A DNA stretch of 64,000 nt from Drosophila pseudoobscura (taxonomy: Eukaryota > Arthropoda > Insecta > Diptera > Drosophilidae): NCBI RefSeq assembly GCF_009870125.1, contig NC_046683.1:37649869-37713868 (forward strand). Direction: 5' to 3'. The notes under the pieces were generated by a model. It saw only the letters and a program-made list of their open reading frames with translations. It ran no database searches and was not told the DNA's origin. This document shows, piece after piece, positions 24,875 through 33,469 of this stretch (the stretch's first letter is position 1; every line of letters starts with the position of its first letter). A program made the position numbers and the translations under genes.

Positions 24875-27800
24875 GTCCGTGTGTGTATGTGGGTGTGTGT
24901 TGCTGCTCGTTGATCTGCTTTGTACGACTGAGAGAAGGTTTTCCCTGTTTCTGATCACTTGATATATTATGTGGGGTGGGTTCAAGGCTCAAGTCTCAGT
25001 GATTGGTTGATTGATACAGTGAGATATACATTTATAGCTGAACAGCCGACAATTCTGCCGGCTGTATGGATAGAGTGTGAGTGTATGTCTGTTGATCCTT
25101 GATCTGTATTGTGTCTTGGGGTGGTTTCTATCACTTGATCGTTTTATATCTGGCCTTCAGTTGTCTTGATGTTTTTCCGCCATGGGGCTGTGGGAAACAG
25201 TTATTTTTCTGAAGAAGCTCCTTTCTCCGTCCCCTTTGAATGATTGGATGTGTGACTCGTTTAGCATTCCCAGGTCATTTCCCAGGCAATACAAACTATT
25301 AGTTCATAGATATAAACATACATATATATATATATATAAAATAAGCTTAAAATAAGCATAGAATAAGCAAACCTAGCATGTAATGATTAACAATATTTGA
25401 ACCAAAACAAAAACGAAAAACAAACACAAAAAGACCCCTCGACCCTGACCCCACCTAGAGCCCCGAATCGTCCTGAAGGAGCGCTCGAGTCCGGGAGCGT
25501 TTCTAGCTTAATTTTTTCATAGTGCCTAAGTTGTAGTTCCAATAAACTGCTCCCGGACTATCAGACTCTCTGCCTCTCTCTAGATGTATTACATCCAAAG
25601 CGCTTACCCCTTACCTAACCACCACTCGGTCTCGTATTTTATTCTTTTCATTTGTAACTTGTTTTTTTTTTTGTTTGTTACTCTAGCTAGTTTCTTTATT
25701 TTAGAACCCCGACCACCCCGACCATGCTCCCCCGATTGAAGTGCCGCCAAAACGTTGCAAACTAAATCTTTTCCCTCCCATATGTTTTGTAGATGTGAAC
25801 CACTTTATGGACACCACAGCGTCGCCCTCGAGCAGCGGATCGAACTGGTCGGCCAACTCCCAGGCATCCGGTTCCGGATCAGGACCAGCCTCCAGTGGCG
25901 AGGGGGTGGTGGTGGAGACCAAGCACGAGATAGACTCGGGCATGATGCCCCCACCGATCACCACACAGATACCGATGGGCGTTGTACGCCGCTCATCGCT
26001 GCCCAGCGCCACGCCCATGATCACGGATCAGCAGCTCGTCCACCTCAATGCGGTGGCCGTGGCCAGTGCCGAGGCCTTAAAAAGCGAGCTAATCGACGAA
26101 AGCAGCACGAACAGCCCACTCACAGCGGAGCCTACCCCGGATAGCCCCAACGGCATGCAGTACCACCATCAGACGCACTTTGCCCGCAAGTCCAGCCTCG
26201 ACACGATCATGTTCGATCAGTCGAACAGTTTGCCCGGATTCCCCGTCACCGCTGTGGACATTGACTCCGCTGCTGTGGCGGTGGCTGTGGAGCTGGCCGT
26301 GAAGAACGAGATTGTCAAGCACGTGGTGCAGCAGCATCAGCAGCAGCAACAGCAGCAACAACAGCAGCAACAACAGCAGCAACAACAGCAGCAACAACAG
26401 CAGCAACAACAGCAGCAACAACAGCAGCCACAGCAGCAACAGCAGGCCACAGCGGCGGCAGCAGCGAGCGTGCACAAGTTCATCGACGAACTGACAAAGT
26501 CCACATCGGTGGTCAGCAGCAATGGAACAACAGAGTCAGCACTTTTTACCAGTGCGGCGGTGATCGATCACGCTCTGACCGACATTCTGCAGTCGAAGGT
26601 GGGCGTACTGAGCCACGGCAGCCACCAGACGGGAGCCCCGACAAACGGTGTCCTCGAGCGAAGTCTGTCGCTCGGCTCGACAAACTCGAGCAGCTCGTTG
26701 AGCGGTAACGAGTCCTCTCCAAACAGCTCGCCGCTGACACAGGACATCATACTAAACTCGGAGCCGGCAGCTGCTCTGGCCGGTGCCCCCATCCTCGCTC
26801 CTTCCCCCGTCGATGTAGGCGCCAGCCTCTCCACCGATATCATCATGAACCCCGCCGTCTCGCCATCCACCATACTTTGCTCGGCCAACGGGGCAGCCAC
26901 TGCGGTGGTGCCCAACATACTAGCGCCCCACCAGGTGACCATGGCCAACTCCATATTGAACGACATAGCCATGCAGCCGGAACCGACGCAGCAAGATGCG
27001 GCCGTGGCTGCCCTGGCGCTGAGCAACATAATGATGAGTCCGCCGACGTCGGCCGGTGGGGTAGTAGATGCCCTTCCGCCAACACCGGCGGCCTTGCAAC
27101 CGGAGGTGACTGCCACTGCCACCTCGACAGCAGTCAGCAATATGATCATCAAGGCGGCCGCTGACTTCATCACCACCCAGGAGCAAGAGCAGCACCACTA
27201 TCATCACCAGCACACCCGTACCCACACCCATTCGCATACACACTCGCATACGCGTTCGCCGCAGTCTGGAGTTGCAGTGACTACCAATCCCGTAGACGCT
27301 GGCGAGGATCCGTTGGTCAATCTACTTCTGAGCCACGCAACCCCACCGGAGACGGCAGTCGCAGCTGCAGCAGCCGTGGCCGCGGAGGCTGCCAGCTTTC
27401 AGTCACTTTCTGGCCATGGCCACAGCCACGGCCATAGCCATAGTCATAGCCACAGCCACAGTCATAGTCACAGTCACAGCCACAGTCATAGTCATGGCCA
27501 CGGTCACGGTCACGTTCACGGCCATGGTCACTCGCACGGCCACGCCCACTTGCCCGTTGTAGCGGCCACACCTCAAGAATCTCTGATCGTTGCATTGGCC
27601 AGCGAGAATGCGCTGCAGAAGTCCGTGGCCACCGCTGCCGTCACCACTAACGGGGCCGTGATGACCCAACAGGCCTCGGCACCCACCACGGCGGGAAGCA
27701 TTTTACCAGCGGCTGTTGGGGCCGTCGCTGCTGCCGCGGCCGTGGCTGTCCAGCCACCAATACCCCAGGAGCTGACCACGATGTCTGATCAGGACCTAAT

Positions 27801-29565
27801 CAGCTACATAAATCCGAGCACCTTCGATCAGCGTGAGTTTGGGCTTATTGGGAGTATTGGAGGGTGCTATTTTTAATAAATTCTTTATAATTTCAAACTC
27901 TTCAAACGTTTTCCAACGTCTACAATTATTGGATACATCCGATTTAATTACTAGGAAACAAATTTCTTACACTTGGAATAAATTTCTTAGTAATGAACTG
28001 TTAGGGATTAAAAATAATATATAATATAATACAATAAAATATAAAGTTATAGCCCGATTCGACAACGTTTAAGGGGGCCGACTTGAGCTCAAAGTTGAAA
28101 AAAATGATATTTGGCCAATGGTTCCTATGGCAGATATGCTATATATCGTTCTGATCGGGTTGAATTTGTTTTTATGCTTTAGAATATTAAATTTAATCCA
28201 GCGCCTTAAATTTCATTTCGATTGGTTATTATTTAAGCCAACAATAAATAGTTTACACTATACTTTTATTTTGAATTAAGGCATTTTTATTATTCAACGG
28301 ATATTGAGTGGAGTATTCCTTTGCGACGTCCAGCATGTTCTGGAAGTCATCTTCTTAATTGTTAGTATTGGAATATGGTCTTTTATAAGTTCAACAGTTC
28401 AGCATTTTTATTTTTTTTTTTTATCTTTACTATTATGCCATTTTAAGGATCTTTAGTTAAAAAGCCTATGAAAAAAGTGATCGAATAATTTTGGTGAATT
28501 CGGTGTGAACAAATCAGATGATCTCTTTGTACCAGTCATAGGAGAAGCTTTATGTTTTAAAATTCGGCGTTTTGTAGAAGTTTTTTATATTCTAATCGTC
28601 CATCGTTCTAAAGTGCCAAGAGATGTTCCGCCATTTCTCATTTCTCAATGAAGAAAATATTATCCTCAAAGAATGCAAGTTCGATATTTTCATCAGATAA
28701 ATACCACAAATGACTACAAGTATTTTTTAAAACGACGACAATTTTAGGATCCACTTTCTAAAGATTGTACATTGCACATACAATATAAAGTAAATTGAAA
28801 GTCCAGATTTGGAGTTGACTGAAACCAAAAATGTATATAAAAACGCACTATAAAAATAGATACATCGCGCAAATATTTTCCTCCTCGATTTGTCAATATA
28901 AACTCCTCTCGAAAAATAAATATATTTTCATGGTATAAATCGGCATAGACATCCTGCGTGCATGGTGCATTGTTACGGGGAGTCTTAAACAATGACCCTT
29001 CGGAGCCGATCCCAAACAAATTTGAGATAACTCTAACAATTGAACGTACTCAGTACGCGCATGATGTTTGATCAATTCAACTTGGCTGGAGTTAATTTTT
29101 GCATTCTTCTGTCATTTAAATGCGTTGCAACGTACTTCTGCAACGTCATTCCAAACATAAACTTGATTTGTTCAATAGATTTTGGTCTAATAGTTTCTAG
29201 GAAAGTACCGCCGTTAAGTCGGCCAAAATTGGACGCTAAACAGGCTTTTTTGATTTCATTCAAATTTCAAATGCGTTTTGAGTACACGAGGGTAGCAATT
29301 CGCTATAGTTTAGTACGCTGCACGTGCACATTAGTCTGAAAAATGGAATTTGAAATTTGCCATAGCTGCCATAGGAACCATTGGCCAAACACCGTATTTT
29401 GAAACTTTGACCTAAAGTCCATACCTCTAAACTTTGTCGAATCGGGAAACTGAGACTTTTGAAAGTTATGCTTCTATTTATAAGTGCAACCCCAATGTTC
29501 ATTTATCGAAATTTTTATAAAATTCGATTGTAATTTTTCTATTTCTTTTTATTTTTGCAGTGTAA
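1975..29565 (+). CDS. NFAT: NFAT, Rel-homology transcription factor (10 coding exons)
   Basis: This is the fly homologue of NFAT5/TonEBP, a nuclear transcription factor that binds DNA through a Rel-homology region. Coding exons are 1975-2332, 7692-7816, 9160-9596, 15146-15727, 17361-17781, 17966-18122, 18195-18442, 19384-19567, 25793-27832 and 29561-29565. Every junction is GT..AG and phases join without a break, giving 1,518 residues. The N-terminus is Gly-, Asn- and Gln-rich. A basic KHIKRKK stretch in exon 4 is a likely nuclear signal. The RHR-N half (about residues 540-690) carries the DNA-contact loop [11 protein letters not shown], the IPT/TIG half follows (about 695-835), and the long C-terminal half is Q/A/S/H-rich, as in an activation domain. 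No calcineurin-docking PxIxIT motif was found, as expected for the NFAT5 type. Introns are large and full of mobile-element debris. The start was chosen because exon 1 splices in phase to exon 2; longer 5' isoforms remain possible. Confidence 0.93.
2436..2537. mobile_element. Short hAT-like inverted-repeat element
   Basis: The 102-bp segment begins CAGTGGTCGGC and ends with its exact complement GCCGACCACTG. A third related copy (CACTGGTCGGCAC) lies inside at about 2493. The CAGTG-type ends and GGTCGGC core resemble hAT miniature elements; a second family member lies at 13499-13660. No convincing 8-bp target duplication is seen, so this copy may be rearranged. Confidence 0.5.
2753..3520. mobile_element. 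Non-autonomous TIR element (Tc1-like ends)
   Basis: The 16-mer cacttgaatacgacac starts at 2753 and its complement occurs at 3352-3367 and again at 3495-3510. Homology between the arms 2752-2806 and 3313-3368 extends inward about 50 bases, including the GTGGCTG..GTCG string. The right end may be 3520, where the complement would read CACTCCCAGGCACTTG beside a TA dinucleotide, a Tc1-type target. No transposase frame is present. The triple repeat suggests a subterminal repeat or one element inserted beside another. Confidence 0.55.
3742..3779. repeat. 13-base GC-rich tandem repeat
   Basis: The unit gaggccccctgtg is repeated almost three times without change. It is a small minisatellite within NFAT intron 1. 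No function is evident. Confidence 0.8.
4259..4845 (+). mobile_element. INE-1/DINE-1 element, nearly complete
   Basis: It begins near TTATACCCGG and contains the diagnostic INE-1 blocks in order: TGTGGATCCCACAGATG; the ATATCACAGGAGTCTGG-like block; TCTGAGGTCTAGGCGC; a GACAGACA core (the GTCY protomicrosatellite read on this strand); CTCAATCGACTCGGCTATTG; AGAATATATATACTTTATGG; and GGAAACGCTGTCTTCTG. INE-1 is a non-autonomous Helitron-like repeat of Drosophila. It carries an inserted TACATATG microsatellite near 4288-4312. Confidence 0.8.
6056..6235 (-). mobile_element. INE-1 remnant (reverse)
   Basis: TGTCCGTCTGTCCGTCTGTC followed by CATGACCACCTAGACCTCAG is the reverse complement of the INE-1 core, and GAGTATCGGGTATA near 6217 resembles the element terminus seen at 43600. 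The remnant is interrupted by a CACACACA run. It is decayed and carries no gene. Confidence 0.5.
7692..7816 (+). CDS. NFAT: NFAT coding exon 2
   Basis: A short exon encoding [20 protein letters not shown] and a basic tail ending KLHTITR. The acceptor is CCTAG at 7687-7691 and the donor is GTAAGC at 7817. It carries an RIPSK string that repeats the one in exon 1 (GYRIPSK, here GFRIPSK), which suggests that exons 1 and 2 share an ancient duplicated motif. The ATG at 7694 could start a shorter isoform if a promoter lies in intron 1. Confidence 0.7.
7817..9159. other. NFAT intron 2
   Basis: A 1.34-kb intron. A weak reverse INE-1 remnant lies at 7848-7915 (AGCCATGCCCGTCTATCTGT), and a GTCT tetramer run lies at 8997-9015, probably from the same family. 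The 8100-8560 stretch is AT-rich with no recognised coding content. I see no further exon. Confidence 0.6.
9160..9596 (+). CDS. NFAT: NFAT coding exon 3 (NDSGLGFD motif and polyQ)
   Basis: The exon opens in phase 0 after TTTGCAG and encodes [20 protein letters not shown], then [16 protein letters not shown], a conserved-looking acidic motif. It continues through an alanine run (9388-9420) and a long Gln/His tract (CAG/CAA/CAC, 9436-9562). It ends at AG before GTGAGT, leaving two bases. The triplet repeat is mixed CAG/CAA, so slippage should be slower than in a pure CAG run. Confidence 0.85.
9844..9868. repeat. CA dinucleotide microsatellite
   Basis: Twelve perfect CA units in NFAT intron 3. 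This is simple sequence and a likely length-polymorphic marker. Confidence 0.9.
10808..10985 (-). mobile_element. INE-1 fragment (reverse) with CCCGGCA repeats
   Basis: CTCAGAGACTATAAGAGCTG, GAGCAACCAAATTGTG, GACTCCTGTGATG and CCAAAATTTTGCC are the reverse complement of the standard INE-1 interior. At its left edge a short CCCGGCA repeat (10811-10839) has expanded from the ATACCCGG terminus. The fragment carries no coding content. Confidence 0.65.
13222..13310 (-). mobile_element. INE-1 remnant (reverse, decayed)
   Basis: GATATAGCCATGTCTGTTTG, TAAGAGTTAGAGCACCAGG and AGACTCCTGAGAC correspond in order to the reverse INE-1 core with many substitutions and deletions. It is an old copy. Confidence 0.45.
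13499..13660. mobile_element. 162-bp hAT-type miniature element
   Basis: The segment starts CAGGGGCCGGCAG and ends with the near-complement TGCCGACCCCTG. Its flanks ATTTAAAG and ATTTAGAT agree at six of eight bases, consistent with the 8-bp target duplication made by hAT transposases. The interior is GC-rich compared with its surroundings and has no transposase frame. It is probably related to the element at 2436. Confidence 0.65.
13813..14335 (+). mobile_element. Decayed Tc1-like transposon, left end and partial transposase
   Basis: A Tc1-type terminus (ACAGTCATGGAAAAAATAAT, preceded by TA-rich sequence) is followed by about 280 bases of AT-rich leader and then broken frames. One frame reads [10 protein letters not shown], matching the conserved SDESKFNLFGSDG region around a catalytic Asp of Tc1 transposases, but with the acidic triad disrupted. 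The right end is missing. It is a non-functional fossil in NFAT intron 3. Confidence 0.6.
15146..15727 (+). CDS. NFAT: NFAT coding exon 4
   Basis: The exon follows a GTATGTATAG acceptor and encodes [18 protein letters not shown], a Ser/Thr-rich stretch, short Gln runs, the basic cluster KHIKRKK, and an acidic [11 protein letters not shown] helix-like segment before the Rel region. It ends ACAAA before GTAAGC and leaves two bases that join G of exon 5 (AAG, Lys). The basic cluster is a good nuclear-localisation candidate. The serine-rich part resembles the regulatory region of NFAT proteins, but I see no classic SP repeats. Confidence 0.85.
15728..17360. other. NFAT intron 4
   Basis: A 1.63-kb intron, AT-rich, with a 60-base CT microsatellite (16676-16735), a GTGTGC run near 16938-16962, and a 4-fold ATTTTCGC tandem repeat at 16978-17007. 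The segment 15740-16450 has no coding signature. No mobile element was recognised. Confidence 0.6.
17361..17781 (+). CDS. NFAT: NFAT exon 5, Rel-homology N-terminal DNA-binding half
   Basis: Encodes [14 protein letters not shown] through CDCVGILK. The DNA recognition loop [11 protein letters not shown], the following FPIVRLTGY strand and [19 protein letters not shown] match the RHR-N domain of NFAT5 closely. Codon use is GC-rich at third positions, as in other coding exons here and unlike the flanking introns. The exon starts directly after CTCCTCAG and ends AAG before GTGAGT, in phase 0. An antisense open frame over 17335-17868 is only a shadow. Confidence 0.95.
17966..19567 (+). CDS. NFAT: NFAT exons 6-8, end of RHR-N and IPT/TIG domain
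   Basis: Exon 6 (17966-18122) encodes [20 protein letters not shown] to CSNPIIC and finishes the N-terminal Rel half. Exon 7 (18195-18442) opens [17 protein letters not shown], the start of the IPT/TIG dimerisation domain, with the [16 protein letters not shown] loop. Exon 8 (19384-19567) encodes [11 protein letters not shown] through PHTFTYTPK and the linker ending STIHDQ. The 72-nt intron between exons 6 and 7 is short; the intron before exon 8 is 941 nt. If the donor after 19567 is not used, the frame stays open for seven more codons (GIYLLTK, stop at 19588-19590), giving a form without the activation exon. Confidence 0.93.
18443..19383. other. NFAT intron 7
   Basis: A 941-nt intron between the two exons that encode the IPT/TIG domain. 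It holds no repeat longer than a GTGTGT run near 19259. Short open frames (for example 18792-19031) show no recognisable domain. It may hold regulatory sequence, but nothing specific is visible. Confidence 0.5.
21594..21672. repeat. Degenerate GAGCGAGTGCRTGGGT minisatellite
   Basis: About five units of a 16-base repeat (variants of gagcgagtgcatgggt) follow one another at 21595-21672. It is GC-rich against an AT-rich background. No known function. Confidence 0.7.
22926..23622. mobile_element. Non-autonomous Tc1/mariner-type element (697 bp)
   Basis: The ends CAGTAGCGGACAGTGAAA and, inverted at the right, CAGTGGCGGACAGTAAAA agree at 16 of 18 bases. TA follows the right end; TG replaces TA at the left. 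The CAGTGGCGGACA terminus is typical of Tc1-like elements. The interior is AT-rich and has no transposase frame. It sits in NFAT intron 8. Confidence 0.7.
25793..27832 (+). CDS. NFAT: NFAT exon 9, Q/A/H-rich activation region
   Basis: A single 2,040-nt exon after TTTTGTAG, joining G of exon 8 to make [17 protein letters not shown]. It holds a polyglutamine tract (about 26333-26445, residues about 1018-1055), many SP/TP sites, alanine runs, a His/Thr-rich stretch (27190-27260) and an alternating His-Ser/His-Gly tract (about 27412-27550, residues about 1378-1424). It ends STFDQ plus one base before GTGAGT. Without splicing, 14 other residues would follow (stop at 27874-27876). The composition fits an intrinsically disordered transactivation domain like that of NFAT5. 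Confidence 0.93.
27833..29560. mobile_element. NFAT intron 9 with a 1.4-kb long-inverted-repeat element (28053-29447)
   Basis: Two arms of about 93 bases, 28053-28147 and 29355-29447, are inverted copies. Both start CCCGATTCGACAA at their outer edges and share a perfect 24-base block near their inner edges. Between them lie two minus-strand open frames (29072-29263 and 28893-29075) without a domain I can name. The layout is that of a DNA transposon with long terminal inverted repeats. I cannot assign a superfamily. It fills most of the intron just before the last NFAT coding exon. Confidence 0.65.
29561..29565 (+). CDS. NFAT: NFAT last coding exon (2 bases plus stop)
   Basis: After a strong acceptor (TTTTTATTTTTGCAG) the exon begins TGTAA. 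The C left by exon 9 joins TG to make Leu, followed at once by TAA, so the protein ends FDQL. The exon contributes two coding bases plus a stop and otherwise serves as 3' untranslated sequence. Splicing and phase make this the best-supported terminus, but it needs transcript support. Confidence 0.7.
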
Positions 29566-31440
29566 TCGGCTTTAGATCAACAAATTAAACTACGTGGACT
29601 TTTTTTTTATTATTACCTCCTACAAAGGCCTAATATTAAGTATATATGTATATGTACTATGCTGTACAGTCACACCTACGGATACGGATTCCAGGTTTCA
29701 GCGTGGACCAACATTGACCAAGCGCGACAGCGAATGAAAGGACAAGATGGGAGAAGTCCAGGCACTCCCTTTCTGTCTGTTTCCTCCCCCATCAAAAAAA
29801 AGGAACACATACATCCACACACACACACACAAACACAAACAAATATTTACACAATCATATATAGCATATTTACACATTTCTTATAAATAGTATATTATGT
29901 GTTAGCTAAGAAAATGAAAGTCAAATCATCTCAAAAAGTTAAATAGAAACACTGATTTACAACTGCCATATACCTATGAAATAAATGAACTGGAAGACGC
30001 AACTCCCCAGGATCAATAGAAATTCAGAAACGAAATACTGAATACTGAATACAGAAATACTAGAAGTTCAAAAGGCAAGATCCCGAAAAAAAATGTTAGA
30101 GGAAAGGCAATAGTAGATATCAGCCAGAAAGAGAATCTAAATGAGAGAGACCGAAATCTTTGATCAAAAGGAAAAGCTTATTCCCATTGAGCTCGTACAT
30201 TGTACTTGTCTCATGACAGCTGATTGTTGATCAGGCTAATTTCAAAGATCCGACTGTTGTCTGACATCCATTATTAATCTCCGTTTGCTGCTGTAAAACA
30301 CATTCTTCATGAAGTCTGAAATGTAAATTTTGTTTCCCCTCTTTAGAATTTACAAGAATTTTCAAGCAAAAATACAATATACATTTTTTTGAGCTTATAC
30401 TAGGGTTATTGCCTTTAGGACAGATACTAAATTAAATCCAAATAGGGCGAAAAACTATTGATTAAACAGTTATTTATATATATATACACATACATACAAT
30501 TTAAGTTAAAACTACGAAGAATATGCGAGAAATTCCAAAAGACTTTTTTAATGATTTAATGAAAACGCAATTATTTGTTTATGGACAATTTTTTTTTTTT
30601 GTTTTTTATTCTTTAATTTTATGGACGAAAACACAAACACAAAGAAAAATGAAACTAATGTTATTACTATTATTATAGCTATATATACAACTATTACCAT
30701 TAAGAGTTCCATTAACGTTGTTAGATGATATGATAGCGCTGTAAGGCACATATCGGTGTTATCCTATATTGTCTAAAATATATCACGTACGTTTGTAAAT
30801 GCAAATTATTGCTATTGTATTATCATACAATTAGAGAAAGTAGTAAAAACGCGAACGGAAAATTTAATTGCAGCAGTTAATCCTAGGAATACTATATTCA
30901 ACATGTGTTACCCGGACCCTAAAAAAAGATCGAACGAAATGTGCATTTGTATACCCTTATTTATATACATATATGTACAACGTATACCCATATATTTATT
31001 CTATCTATAATGAGCACGAATTTCCCCCACTCCCGAGAATATTTAATCAATGAAGCAAACTGAAAACAGAAAACTGAAAGAATGAAACACTTGCTAAAAT
31101 TGAAGAATTTTTTTGTAAATCCTATTCAAAATAGAAAATTGGATACACTTTAAAAAATTTAATTGAGATACGTAACCTATATGTTAAAGGAGTCCATAAA
31201 TGTGTTAAACAATCTCAGAGATTGCATATTCCTCATTAGATTTTACACAGAATACAAAAGAATGATATGGAGAAGGCAGGACTATGAAAGAGAGGGAAAT
31301 ATAGAGAGCCAGCGGCTAAGAGTTGTTAATGTTAAATGTTATATACATATACATAATTTATATACGAGTATCTAACTTTATAATAAATAAAAATGAGTGT
31401 ATTTTTTGATGTCCTTATTGCCACAGGGCAGAAGCTGAAG
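29566..31440 (+). other. Probable NFAT 3' untranslated region
   Basis: AT-rich non-coding sequence follows the stop. It has several AATAAA-type poly(A) signals (for example AAATAAATGAAC near 29980 and the AATAAATAAAAATG cluster near 31382), a short CACACACA run near 29818 and TATATA runs. No other coding exon is seen. The true end of the transcript cannot be fixed; 31.4 kb is an upper estimate based on the last signal cluster. Confidence 0.5.
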
Positions 31441-32280
31441 CCGAAATAGAGAAAACTGAAAATAAGCAGCAAACGTTACTGACATTTAAAACGTATCAAT
31501 TAATGAAAAAGGAATGTAAAAATACCCCAAAGTCATACATACATTTGTTAGGTGTCGCTTTCTACTACATATGTACAACTTTTCTAACAAACGTTTATCT
31601 GCTCGTTATCTCTTTTTATGTGAATAAAAATGCGAAATCTTTTTACAATAAGATTCAAAAATGAACCGCTTGATTGAATTGGGAGTTTATCAAACAGTGT
31701 AAATGTATAAATTGCGGTCAAAATATAGGACAGTAAATTGAATGGTTCGGATGTATATAGTCAAATAGTTAGATACATATATAGAACGATAGATAGATAA
31801 ATACAAATCGAGTAGAACAGCCAGAGAGCACTGTTGAAAAACACATGCATCGACCAGCTGAAAAATTTCAACAGATTTTGTGGAAGAAATCTGGATCTGA
31901 ATAAAACCCTTATTCTGTCTTGAAAAAGCTTAGACGTATCATCATCTAAGATCTTGCCTTCCTTTTTCTCTTTGTAAGGATCCCAAATAGAAACGTTGGC
32001 CACCTAGCCAACCTTAAAACGACACAGAGACTATCACCGACGGAGTGACCATATACCCTAAATCTGAAAGCAGCCCCTCATCGATCACATTTATACTTTA
32101 AGATAATCATCACAAGACACGAGTTCAGTAGTTTAGAAGTTTGCGGCAAAAAATAATACATAGGGGAAGATGTTCGGCTGTGCCCACTCTTACTGAAATT
32201 TTGAAAGAAGGGAGATGTTTTAAATCTGACAAATTTCAAGTGTGTGTTACAGTGTGTCACTACATATTCATTTTTATGCG
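31441..32280. other. Intergenic DNA downstream of NFAT
   Basis: AT-rich sequence with a short TAGATA-type run near 31770-31800. No coding exon, RNA gene or mobile element was recognised. Confidence 0.5.
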
Positions 32281-32282
32281 AC

Positions 32283-33469
32283 TACGAGGGCTGCTATTTA
32301 TTTTTCGGGAATAGCTAATAAGAACCAAAATTTTTCAATGAAAATGGCTTTATTTGTTTTCAATATATTCCCCTTCACTTTTGCATTCGTTAGAACCATT
32401 ACTCATAGCAGTTTTTTAATTCCTTTTGAGACACCTTCAAAACATGGTTTTTGAACCCTTGAACTGCTTCCTCGGCGCTCGTAAATCGTTGACAACGCTG
32501 TTTTATTTATGTGAGAAATAAAAAGAAGTCTTTGGGTTCCAAGTCAGGACTAAAGGGCGGATGAGTCATCAATTCGAAGTTTTGACTGTTTAAAAATTGA
32601 CCTTATTGTCGAGATGTATGAGAGCTCGCCTTGTTATGATGGAGAATGGTTCGTGTTCGGCAGATGGTTTTGCGAATTTCTCCGAAGACCTCCCGCAAAA
32701 AAATGGTCGTGTACCACTCAGAATTGATAGTTCTACGTTGCTCTAGCAGAACAGTGGCCACATGACCCATTCTCCCGAAGAAACAAGCGACCATTTGCTT
32801 CGAAGTGCTTCGTGCTCGAACAACTTTTGTTGGATTTTGCTCATCTTGGAACACTCACACGGTCTGTTGCTGTTTAGCTTCCGGCTTATACGCATATATA
32901 TACATACATATATCCATGATTCATCACCTATCACAATGTTACTTTTTAAGGATTTCCTTACTTCAATCGACGCGAGCCTTTTTTGATAAGTTATGGGGTA
33001 TCCAACGAGAACAAACCTTTTTTTACAACTAGTGTTCATGAAAAATGGAATGTATTGAAGTGGAATTAATGTGCAAGAATGCCTCTATCTCACGATATGT
33101 CACATGTCGATCTTGCACTATCAGTTTACGCACATTGGGCCACGATTTGTGGCCCAACAATTGATTTTGGACGACCTTCACGCGACTCGTCATCGACTAA
33201 ACTACGACCACGATTTAATTTTGCAAACCAGCGATAATCTGTCGTGTTTTATGGTACTTTCTCGCCATACAAAGAACTAAGTTCATCAAAATATTCTTGT
33301 TGGGATAATCAACGCCGAAAGTTCTGAAAAATAATCCAACGAAAACCATCTCGAAAAGTTTAATTTTTTTTTGTTAAATGGATTTTTTTAACAAAACAAA
33401 AAACAATTGAACATAAAAACGTACTCTTGTACTCATTTTGAGTATCGGGTATAAAAAGCAGCCCTCGTA
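32283..33469 (-). mobile_element. mariner transposon, decayed, both ends present
   Basis: The ends CGAGGGCTGCTATTTA (from 32285) and, inverted, CGAGGGCTGCTTTTTA (to 33467) are each flanked by TA, the mariner target. Between them the minus strand encodes mariner transposase blocks in order: RHVTYREIEAFL, FVLVGYPITY-type and SRWIPHNL blocks, GDESWIY (first catalytic Asp), QNPTKVVRARSTSKQM, ACFFG, and LHHNKASSHTS, where the second catalytic Asp of the usual HHDNA motif is Asn. Stops, frameshifts and an inserted TATACATA stretch inside the coding region show that it is inactive. Confidence 0.88.

Larger units (their letters stand above)
19568..25792. other. NFAT intron 8
   Basis: A 6.2-kb intron. 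Simple repeats include CT (20107-20140), CCCGTA-type hexamers (21321-21360), GAGCGAGTGC-type decamers (21594-21672), TACATA (22884-22915) and GT (24842-24869). A Tc1-type non-autonomous element lies at 22926-23622. A and T homopolymers are frequent. I see no exon other than the possible read-through tail of exon 8. Confidence 0.6.

Noticed and set aside
24716..24992. His/Thr-rich minus-strand frame over a GT microsatellite
   Set aside because: Translation of the CA strand of the microsatellite; no support as a gene.
26089..26475. Poly-Leu minus-strand frame
   Set aside because: Antisense shadow of the NFAT exon 9 polyglutamine tract.
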